The position numbers were made by a program, and so were the translations under genes. This document shows, in pieces, positions 45,175-52,750 of a stretch of 64,000 nucleotides of DNA. The notes under the pieces are model-generated. The model made no database searches, was not told the DNA's origin, and saw only the letters and a program-made list of their open reading frames with translations. The first letter of the stretch is position 1. Every line of letters starts with the position of its first letter. Location of the stretch: contig NZ_BMIA01000002.1 in the NCBI RefSeq assembly GCF_014641595.1, forward strand, positions 248,001 through 312,000, given 5' to 3'. Source of the DNA: Dyadobacter endophyticus (lineage in GTDB: Bacteria; Bacteroidota; Bacteroidia; Cytophagales; Spirosomataceae).

Positions 45175-46765
45175 ATGCTTTTTCTTCAAGGTGTTACCTA
45201 TGCACACCCCAACCGGGATGTGCTATTCTCCGATATTAATTTAACTGTAAATAAGCAGGACAAAATCGCGCTCATCGGCAATAATGGCGCGGGGAAATCT
45301 ACATTGCTGGCGATCCTCGCCGGAAAGCTGAAACCAGCATCCGGAGCGGCCGGGGCAGATTCCAGACCCTATTTCGTACCGCAGCATTTCGGACAATATA
45401 ACGGGCGAACCGTTGCGGAAGCGTTGGGTATCCACGACAAGTTGCTGGCCCTGAAAGAGATCCTGGAAGGACATTTGACGGACATTAACCTCGAATTGCT
45501 CGACGATGACTGGGGTATCGAAGAACGTTGCCAGGAGGCTTTCGCGCATTGGCAACTGAATGGGATAGCCCTCTGCCAGCCTATGGCTATGCTGAGCGGC
45601 GGGCAAAAGACGAAGGTTTTCCTCGCAGGAATCCTCATCCATGAACCACAAATTGTGTTGCTTGACGAGCCCAGCAACCACCTGGATGCGGCCGGCAGGG
45701 CATTGCTGTACGACTACATACGGTCGACGGGCAATACGCTGGTTATCGTAAGCCACGACAGGGCGCTGCTAAACCTCCTCGATACCGTCTGCGAGCTGGG
45801 TAAGCGCGGAATAACCATCTACGGCGGTAACTATGACTTTTACGCCGAACAAAAAGCGATTGAAAATGAGGCATTGAACCTCGATGTGAAAGCGAAGGAA
45901 AAAGCGCTTCGCAAGGCCAGAGAAATCGAGCGGGAATCGGTGGAGCGGCAACATAAACTGGATGCGCGTGGGAAAAAGAAGCAGGAAAAGGCGGGGCTTC
46001 CGGCGATCGTCCAGCATGCGTTCAGAAACAATGCGGAACGAAGCACGGCTCGAATGAAGGGAGTGCATGCCGAGAAAGTGGGGGGGTATTGCACAGGAAC
46101 TAAGTCATTTGCGCGGCGAATTACCTTCGTTAGACAAAATGAAAGTCGATTTCGACAATTCATTGCTTCACAAAGGGAAGATTCTCGTAACCGCCTCCCG
46201 GGCTAACTTTGCTTACAGTGACCAACAGCTTTGGCGTGAAACCCTCGATTTTCAGATCACGAGCGGAGAACGCATTGCGATCAAGGGCGCCAATGGATCG
46301 GGCAAGACGACGTTGATACGCATGATCCTGGGAGATTTGCAACCCAGCGCGGGATCCATCGAGCGAGCCGATTTCAAGTCTATTTACATCGATCAGGATT
46401 ATTCCCTGATCGATAACAGTTCCACCGTCTATTCCCAGGCCTGGAAATACAACTCCGGCGGGTTGCCGGAGCATGATATCAAAACCCGCCTGAACCGTTT
46501 TTTGTTTACCCGGGAATATTGGGACAAACCGTGCATTAACCTCAGCGGGGGTGAAAAAATGCGGCTGGCGCTGTGCTCATTGGCGATAGCTACCCAGGCG
46601 CCCGACATGATTATACTCGACGAACCTACCAACAACCTCGATATCCAGAACATCGGCATACTTACCGCAGCGATCAACGAATACCGGGGAACATTGCTGG
46701 TCATCTCGCACGACTTGCATTTTTTACAGGAGATTGGTGTTGACAGGGAGTTGACGCTGGGATGA
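45175..46765 (+). pseudogene. ABC-F family ATPase split by a +1 frameshift in a 7-G run
   Basis: Two reading frames together make one full ABC-F protein of about 530 residues. The first frame (45175 to about 46080) has Walker A IGNNGAGKSTLLAIL, signature MLSGGQKTKVFLAGIL, Walker B IVLLDEPSNHLD and the start of the interdomain linker. The second frame (from about 46087 to 46765) continues at GGIAQELSHLRGELP with GANGSGKTTLIRMIL, NLSGGEKMRLALCSLAI and MIILDEPTNNLD. The change is at seven G (46080-46086); six G would restore the frame. ABC-F proteins act on the ribosome to relieve antibiotics or stalling. It may be a true mutation, phase variation or a sequencing error. Confidence 0.88.
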
Positions 46766-46795
46766 TTGCCTATATTTAACCCAAAAATTTGCTCC

Positions 46796-47710
46796 ATGCT
46801 GGATATCGTAATCGAAGCCCGGAAGGCTGCTATCAGTGAATCGGTGATGGTGAAGCGGATTCTTCCTTTCCGTCTCAGAAGAATGGTCGGCCCGTTCATA
46901 TTTATGGATCACGCCGGACCGCTGGGCACTGTGCCGGTCAACCCGTCGGCGATGGATGTGCTGCCGCACCCGCATATCGGGCTTTCTACGGTCAGTTATC
47001 TGTTTGATGGCCAGGTTACGCACCGCGATAGCACAGGTGTGCAGCAGATCATACGTCCCGGAGAAGTGAATTGGATGACGGCCGGCAGCGGGATTGCGCA
47101 TTCGGAGCGTTTCGAAGATCCTGCCGCCTTGGCAGGTGGCCTAGAAATGATCCAGACCTGGGTCGCTCTTCCCGAAAAGGACGAAGAAGCCACGCCTTCT
47201 TTCAGAAATTATGCTAAAAATGAACTGCCGGTGTTTACCGACAAGGGGGTATGGATGCGGCTCATAGCTGGCGATGCGTTTGGGTTATCCAACGGCGTCG
47301 AAACTCTTTCTCCCCTGTTTTATCTGCACGCGGTCGTCGAAGCCGGAGCGACGTTCAGGATTCCCGATGGTTATTCCGAACGCGCCGTTTACCTGGTGAA
47401 AGGATCTGTTGAAACAGGCGGTCATTTCTACCAGCCTGGCCAGATGCTTGTTTTTAACAAAAATGCAGAGCCAACTATCAAAGCCACGGAAAACACGACA
47501 TTAATGCTCCTGGGTGGCGAACCGCTGAGTGAACGATTTATCTGGTGGAACTTCGTGTCGTCGAGGAAAGAACGTATCGAACAGGCGAAAGAAGATTGGA
47601 AACAAGGCCGCATTCAGCTCCCGCCTGCCGATGATCATGAGTTTATCCCATTGCCCGAGGACTACTCACGGCCAGCCGGAACCCCTCCCCGGCCGGAACC
47701 GCTGTCCTGA
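46796..47710 (+). CDS. Pirin-family protein (bicupin)
   Basis: A protein of 304 residues with two cupin domains. The metal-binding His residues occur in VLPHPHIGLSTVSYLFDG and in GSGIAHSERF, the iron site of pirins. Some pirins have quercetinase activity, others regulate metabolism, so the function is open. The frame is open back to a TTG at 46766 directly after the ABC-F stop, but the ATG at 46796 begins MLDIVIEARKAAI, where homology starts. Confidence 0.9.
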   Translation: MLDIVIEARKAAISESVMVKRILPFRLRRMVGPFIFMDHAGPLGTVPVNPSAMDVLPHPHIGLSTVSYLFDGQVTHRDSTGVQQIIRPGEVNWMTAGSGIAHSERFEDPAALAGGLEMIQTWVALPEKDEEATPSFRNYAKNELPVFTDKGVWMRLIAGDAFGLSNGVETLSPLFYLHAVVEAGATFRIPDGYSERAVYLVKGSVETGGHFYQPGQMLVFNKNAEPTIKATENTTLMLLGGEPLSERFIWWNFVSSRKERIEQAKEDWKQGRIQLPPADDHEFIPLPEDYSRPAGTPPRPEPLS

Positions 47711-47715
47711 GCCGC

Positions 47716-48534
47716 TTAGCCGGCGAGCCTGGACGGCGGTATGCCAAATGCTTTTTTAAATGCGAATGAGAAATGTGAAAGGTCTTCGAAGCCGATTTCC
47801 AGATACACATCTGAAGGTGCCCGGCCTTTTTCCTTAATCAGGTAATGCGCCTCCTGCAAGCGCCTCTGCTGCAACCAGCGGCTGGGCGATGTGTGGAATA
47901 TGTGTTCAAAATCACGTTTGAATGTCGCCAGGCTGCGTCCGGTCAGGTAAGCGAAACGGTTTATCTGCACATTGAAATGAAAGTTCTCATTCATAAATGC
48001 TTCCAGATCGATCTTCCCCGGCTCGCTAAAATCGAACAATATGTCTTTCATAACCGATGACGAGCGCAGCAGGATCATAATGGCCTCCCGCACTTTCAAT
48101 GCCTGTAAATTAGCATCTATCATTTGGTCGTCCTCACTATATGGCATCAACGAATCCATAAAGCCCTTTACCAGACTTCCGCCTTTCAATGCGATAATGG
48201 ACCCGGCATCCTTACTTTGCGAATGATCTGCATGATAACCATGCTCCATCGCGAAACTTCGCAGGGTTCCCTGGTCCAGGTAAACCGAAATAGATTTAAA
48301 AACACCATTTACCGGCGGCTGCTTGATGAATTTGAGCAGCTGATTGCGCCGGGTAAACCGGAAATCCCCTTCCTTGAAAACATACTCTTTTTCCCCATTG
48401 TTGATCGTGAGCGTCCCGGAGATCTGGTAACTGAACACGTGCTCGGATGAAAACTGCTCCCCCTCGCGGTTCCGCGTGAAATAGCACGAATACGCGATGG
48501 GAGATGCTTGCTTCTTGGATTTCAGATCAGCCAT
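47716..48534 (-). CDS. AraC-family transcriptional regulator
   Basis: A protein of about 272 residues with an N-terminal cupin-like sensing domain (GTLTINNGEKEYVFKEGDFRFTRRNQL) and two C-terminal helix-turn-helix units (FNVQINRFAYLTGRSLATFKRDFEHIF and DVYLEIGFEDLSHFSFAFKKAFGIPPSR). The second unit is the typical AraC recognition segment. It follows the SDR gene on the same strand after 15 bases and is probably in one operon with it, regulating it or responding to its substrate. Confidence 0.9.
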   Translation of the reverse strand: MADLKSKKQASPIAYSCYFTRNREGEQFSSEHVFSYQISGTLTINNGEKEYVFKEGDFRFTRRNQLLKFIKQPPVNGVFKSISVYLDQGTLRSFAMEHGYHADHSQSKDAGSIIALKGGSLVKGFMDSLMPYSEDDQMIDANLQALKVREAIMILLRSSSVMKDILFDFSEPGKIDLEAFMNENFHFNVQINRFAYLTGRSLATFKRDFEHIFHTSPSRWLQQRRLQEAHYLIKEKGRAPSDVYLEIGFEDLSHFSFAFKKAFGIPPSRLAG

Positions 48535-48549
48535 GAACAAAGTTAGAAA

Positions 48550-49437
48550 TTATGCGTCCTTTTTGCCGCGTGTGTACCATTTGCCCATTGATGTTTCGAG
48601 AAAATCTTCCGATTCGTGATGGTCGGTAGAGATACTCACATGCTCCCATTCCTCCATTTCCGCCTTGCGGGCTTGGTCGGCATTTTTGAGTATTCCAATG
48701 GCCTCGCTGCCGAGCACGAGATGTATCGGCGGTGCGGGATGAGCGGCCAATGCCACCATCACATCCGCAGCTTTTTCAGGATCACCCACAGGCACGAATT
48801 TGCCGGATTTGAAATAATCGGTACGCTGATTGACCATCTCGTAACCCTCGATCTCACGGGCGTAGGTCATCGAAGCACCGGCCCAGTCGGTGCGAAAACC
48901 ACCCGGTTCAACGCTGGTAACGTAAATACCCAGCGACGCTACTTCTTTGGCTAACGCCTCGGTGAAACCGGCCAGACCGAACTTGGCTGCCTGGTACATT
49001 GTCAACCCGGCATTGCCAACGCGGCCGCCAATCGAGCTGATCTGCAAAATGCGACCACTACCCTGCTTGCGCATATAAGGCAATACGGCGCGGGTAATTT
49101 CGATCGGGGCGGAAAGGTTTGTATCCAACTGGCTGCGTACCTGCTCTTCGGTGTATGCCTCCGCCGCGCCGATGATGCCAAAACCTGCATTATTGACCAG
49201 CACATCGATACTTCCGAAATGCGCTACGGCGTCGGCTACCACATAATAGACCTGTTCGTAATTGGTGACGTCGAGCGCTACCGGGTAAATCTGCTCCCCA
49301 AATTCGTTGACCAGATCTTCCAGCTGACCAATATTCCGGGCGGTTGCGACTACCTTATCTCCACTTTTTAAAACCGCTTCTGTAAGGCTGCGTCCTAATC
49401 CGCGGGCACTGCCTGTAATAAACCATACTTTTGTCAT
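48550..49437 (-). CDS. Short-chain dehydrogenase/reductase
   Basis: A 295-residue classical SDR. The cofactor loop is TGSARGLGRSL, then NNAGFGIIGAAE, and the active site YQAAKFG with Ser in ISSIGGRVGNAG. The length and the C-terminal SEDFLETSMGKWYTRG extension match many Bacteroidota SDRs next to AraC regulators. The substrate is unknown. It is the first gene of the pair with the AraC gene. Confidence 0.9.
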   Translation of the reverse strand: MTKVWFITGSARGLGRSLTEAVLKSGDKVVATARNIGQLEDLVNEFGEQIYPVALDVTNYEQVYYVVADAVAHFGSIDVLVNNAGFGIIGAAEAYTEEQVRSQLDTNLSAPIEITRAVLPYMRKQGSGRILQISSIGGRVGNAGLTMYQAAKFGLAGFTEALAKEVASLGIYVTSVEPGGFRTDWAGASMTYAREIEGYEMVNQRTDYFKSGKFVPVGDPEKAADVMVALAAHPAPPIHLVLGSEAIGILKNADQARKAEMEEWEHVSISTDHHESEDFLETSMGKWYTRGKKDA

Positions 49438-49526
49438 TGTCTTTGTGTTTTAAGTACAATACAAAAGTACCCGCTCCCAGTCTGCCCAGCTTTGTTGAAA
49501 AGCTCAAAGTTAATTTGTTGAAAAGC

Positions 49527-50204
49527 TCATTTCTTCAATACATAAAAGAAAATCTGGGTGCGGATCTTAAAACCCAGCGACTCATACACGCCTATTGCAC
49601 GCGCATTATCCGCTTTCACGTGCAGGAAAGGCTGTTCACCGTTCTGCTGAATGCGATTTACCTGACGAAGCAGCAAATGCCGCGCATAGCCCTTGCCCAG
49701 ATGATCGGGATGGGTACAAACAGCGCTGATTTCGGCGTAATCACCGGGATGCATGCGCTGGCCAGCCATGGCGACGAGCTTGTTATTGTCAAAAATCCCT
49801 TCATAATGACCGAAACGGATCGTTTCAGTCGAAAACGGCCCGGGAACGGTTAGGCTCGTCAATGCGATCATTTCAGGAACGTGCTCCGTTGTAAGCGGGG
49901 TGATTACCGCGCCATCCGACCCTGGGTGCACGGGGCCGTTGTAAATCATCTGGTAACCGGGTATTGCCGCTAAAAGTTGCCAGGGACGAGGGATTTCAAC
50001 GTTTTCGTTGCTTACAAATATGACGTTATGGTCGAATGGTATAGCTTCATGCAATGCCGGCAGGCCCGCGAGCGCTTCGCCTTCCACTGCTGCAAAGGGC
50101 GAAACTTCCGGCAGAAAATACGCACATTCTCCCTGCACGGTCCCGAGCGCGCGGTTGTGCGTGCGTAGCGCATGCCAGGCGGGGTTGTCAAGGATTTCTT
50201 TCAT
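49527..50204 (-). CDS. GNAT-family N-acetyltransferase
   Basis: A 225-residue protein. The GNAT acetyl-CoA site lies at the C-terminal half: AEISAVCTHPDHLGKGYARHLLLRQVNRI, followed by HVKADNARAIGVYESLGFKIRTQIFFYVL. The N-terminal half, with VEGEALAGLPALHEAIPF, has no clear domain and may bind the acceptor. The acceptor is unknown. It stands alone; the upstream genes are on the other strand. Confidence 0.88.
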   Translation of the reverse strand: MKEILDNPAWHALRTHNRALGTVQGECAYFLPEVSPFAAVEGEALAGLPALHEAIPFDHNVIFVSNENVEIPRPWQLLAAIPGYQMIYNGPVHPGSDGAVITPLTTEHVPEMIALTSLTVPGPFSTETIRFGHYEGIFDNNKLVAMAGQRMHPGDYAEISAVCTHPDHLGKGYARHLLLRQVNRIQQNGEQPFLHVKADNARAIGVYESLGFKIRTQIFFYVLKK

Positions 50205-50389
50205 CTCAGATAGTCAGTGTTTCTGCTTGTTATGTCAACGCGCCGGGGGATCCCCATGCACATTGCGCAAATCTACATATGAGAAACTGCTCCGCCACTT
50301 TTTGACCATTACTTTATAGCCCATTATGGCATATTTGCATGGCATGGTTTTCGTAATAGTGATTGGCGATTTTAACACCTGTATAAGCC

Positions 50390-51061
50390 ATGTCAAAAAA
50401 TAAAACTGATCGCTTTTTCTACCGCAACAGTCTCTCAATCGTCTTCATATCGTTGTTTGTAGTGGCGTTGATCGCTCAGATCGTTTTCGGTTTGAAAAAG
50501 CACAACCAAGAGCTTGAAGAGCTGGGCGGTTCGCCACTCGCATTGGGCGAGTACCTTACCAGCGGTCACTTTTTCTCTGCAACATTCGAAAACTTCCAAA
50601 GCGAGTTTCTCCAAATGGCGCTCTACGTCGTGTTGACTATTTCACTGCGGCAAATCGGGTCAGCGGAATCCAAAGATCTGATCAAACCGGAGGAAGTGGA
50701 CCGCGAACCGGACCCTGGCAAGAAGGATGCGCCGGGCCCGGTGAAGCGCGGCGGGTGGCGGCTGCGGCTTTACCAGCATTCGCTTTCTATCGCATTCGTG
50801 ATGTTATTCCTGCTAAGCTGGATTGGCCACCTCTATGGCAGTTTCACAGACTTCAACGACCAGCAAATGCTCCACGGACAACCGCAAAAAGATCTGGCCG
50901 CATTTCTTACGGAGCCCGACTTTTGGTTCGAAACCTTTCAAAACTGGCAGAGTGAATTTTTGTCCGTCGCTTCGATAGTGGTTCTGTCTATTTTCCTAAG
51001 ACAAAAAGGCTCTCCCGAATCGAAACCCGTGGATGCACCGCATATGGAAACCGGCAAGTAG
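50390..51061 (+). CDS. DUF6766-family membrane protein with internal duplication
   Basis: A 223-residue membrane protein made of two similar halves. Half one: FYRNSLSIVFISLFVVALIAQ, then FENFQSEFLQMALYVVLTISLRQIGSAESK; half two: LYQHSLSIAFVMLFLLSWIGH, then FQNWQSEFLSVASIVVLSIFLRQKGSPESK. Each half has two hydrophobic helices, so four in total. The duplicated WQSEF-type loop and the SLRQ.GS.ESK ending are strongly conserved between halves. The function is unknown. It stands before the DUF72 gene on the same strand, 39 bases apart. Confidence 0.82.
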   Translation: MSKNKTDRFFYRNSLSIVFISLFVVALIAQIVFGLKKHNQELEELGGSPLALGEYLTSGHFFSATFENFQSEFLQMALYVVLTISLRQIGSAESKDLIKPEEVDREPDPGKKDAPGPVKRGGWRLRLYQHSLSIAFVMLFLLSWIGHLYGSFTDFNDQQMLHGQPQKDLAAFLTEPDFWFETFQNWQSEFLSVASIVVLSIFLRQKGSPESKPVDAPHMETGK

Positions 51062-51100
51062 GTTTATCACTATCATCTTACTTCTGATCGAACTTTTGAT

Positions 51101-51883
51101 ATGACTGATCAACGACTATACCTTGGAACCAGCGGCCTGGTCCTGCCCTACAAAAACAGCCAGGCCTATCCCGCGGCATTTGAAGGATGGAGCCGGCTGC
51201 GCATTTACGGCACACTTTTTAACTCCATCGAGATCAATTCTACTTTTTACAAGCTTCCAAAGGCCTCTACCATCACCCAATGGAGCAGTTCTGTGGGCGA
51301 CCATTTCCAGTTCACATTCAAGCTCTGGAAACAAATCACGCACAACAAGTCGCTCCAATTTGAACAACCCGATCTTGAAAAATTTTTCGAGGTTATCGAC
51401 GGAGCCAACGACAAACAGGGATGCATTCTCGTGCAGTTTCCGGCGTCTGTCAAGCAGGTATTATTCGGGAAGGTCGAATCGCTGCTGAACGGTATACAGA
51501 AAGTTAACCAACGCAATTGGCCGATAGCTGTCGAATTCAGGGATCATTCCTGGTACAACGAGCAGACATATGAACTATTGAATGCATACAGCGCTACGAT
51601 CGTGTATCATGATAAGGCCGGTAGCACGTCGCCACAGCCCACGCTGGATGCGGGACACATATATTTGCGTTTTCACGGACCCGGGGGCAACTACAAGGGG
51701 AGCTACGATCAAGGTCTGCTGTTCGAATATGCCGGTTATATATCCGAATGGCTAAATGAGGGAAAAACTGTTTATGTATATTTCAATAATACGATGGGAG
51801 CTGCGCTGGAAAATTTGAGGACACTGGAAAAATTCCTGAAAGAGGAGTTTCTCACTGATCAACTTACTGTTTCCACTAATTAA
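51101..51883 (+). CDS. DUF72-domain protein (TIM-barrel, YecE-like)
   Basis: A 260-residue cytoplasmic protein of the DUF72 family. Characteristic stretches are YLGTSGLVLPYKNSQAYP, FNSIEINSTFYKLPKASTITQW, PIAVEFRDHSWYNEQTYELL and IYLRFHGPGGNYKGSYD. DUF72 proteins form TIM barrels and are widespread, with no settled biochemical role. Its last 8 bases overlap the convergent lipoprotein gene. Confidence 0.88.
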   Translation: MTDQRLYLGTSGLVLPYKNSQAYPAAFEGWSRLRIYGTLFNSIEINSTFYKLPKASTITQWSSSVGDHFQFTFKLWKQITHNKSLQFEQPDLEKFFEVIDGANDKQGCILVQFPASVKQVLFGKVESLLNGIQKVNQRNWPIAVEFRDHSWYNEQTYELLNAYSATIVYHDKAGSTSPQPTLDAGHIYLRFHGPGGNYKGSYDQGLLFEYAGYISEWLNEGKTVYVYFNNTMGAALENLRTLEKFLKEEFLTDQLTVSTN

Positions 51884-52586
51884 GGTTCAGGCCGACCGTC
51901 AAACCTATATAAGGCTTACCCTGGTAAATCCAGTATTGTCTGTTGTGATCAAGCAAATGGTCTATACCCAGCGCCAGTCCGAAATTCAGTTTCTCGATGG
52001 CCATCAGAATGCAAGCGGCCTTCGACCAGATAAAGCCATCGTATTCTACACTGATATTGTCGTCCGTTACCCAGGGGTTCATCGGTGTGACGCCTATGCC
52101 TGTTGCCAAACCAGCTGAAAATCCCAGATGCGTCACCCTTTGACTGACTTTCCCGATCGGGTTCCTTTGGTAAGACAACTCGTAGGTATCATTTCGGTAA
52201 CCTACGTACACTGCTCCGTTGAGGTGATTGCTCAACTGGGGTGTGAACGAGTTGGTGGAAGGACGGTATTTGAAGGGCACTGTAAGTATGTCCAGATCGA
52301 ACGTGTTCTTCCAGTATTTGCTCGCAGCGATTTCCTTCTCAACAGCACCCGACGGATATACTTTGGGTTTGAGGTCCTTTCGGTCCGGCTTGGCCGTTTT
52401 CCAGCCGGCTTGTAGGCGGTACACAAGCACTGAATCTTCCGCATTCTCGATATAGACCAAGGCGCTCCGGTCGCCCTCCTTCGTTTTGTAAATGCCGTCG
52501 GTCAGCTTGTATTTGGGGCTATCTTTCAACGCATGACAGGAAGATAGCATCACCAATGCGAGTAAGTACGGTAGCGTTTTGTTCAT
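51876..52586 (-). CDS. Hypothetical lipoprotein
   Basis: A protein of 236 residues with a lipoprotein signal (MNKTLPYLLALVMLSSC, lipid-modified Cys17). The body is rich in beta strands (ALVYIENAEDSVLVYRLQ; FDLDILTVPFKYRPSTNSFTPQLSNHLNGAVYVGYRNDTYEL) and ends with a membrane-barrel-like strand pair (YQGKPYIGLTVGLNLN). No family is recognised. The frame is open to 52682, but the ATG at 52586 starts the signal peptide. A perfect TTCGGAC...GTCCGAA inverted repeat lies just upstream. Confidence 0.75.
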   Translation of the reverse strand: MNKTLPYLLALVMLSSCHALKDSPKYKLTDGIYKTKEGDRSALVYIENAEDSVLVYRLQAGWKTAKPDRKDLKPKVYPSGAVEKEIAASKYWKNTFDLDILTVPFKYRPSTNSFTPQLSNHLNGAVYVGYRNDTYELSYQRNPIGKVSQRVTHLGFSAGLATGIGVTPMNPWVTDDNISVEYDGFIWSKAACILMAIEKLNFGLALGIDHLLDHNRQYWIYQGKPYIGLTVGLNLN

Positions 52587-52617
52587 GCGATGGGTTCCGG
52601 ATGAAAATTGTTCAGCT

Positions 52618-52638
52618 AAATTCGGACAAACGTGTCCG
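52618..52638. promoter_or_regulatory. Inverted repeat upstream of the lipoprotein and permease genes
   Basis: TTCGGAC and GTCCGAA form a perfect 7-bp inverted repeat with a short centre. It lies between the divergent lipoprotein and large permease genes, where a regulator could act on both. No T run follows, which argues against a terminator. Confidence 0.45.
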
Positions 52639-52750
52639 AAAGTGTACACCAAAAAACGGATTTCCTTCGAGTAACGGGCCAAACGGATATGTTTTTAAAC
52701 TGGCATATTAATTTGGCAATAGCGATTGATCACGCAAATAGCGTCACTCT

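Noticed and set aside
46067..46765. Separate second ABC ATPase gene starting at 46067
   Set aside because: The first residues are out of frame with real homology; the frame continues the ABC-F protein begun at 45175, so it is one split gene.
52700..52722. Sigma54 promoter before the 52751 permease gene
   Set aside because: TGGCATATTAATTTGGCA has the GG and GC elements two bases too far apart.
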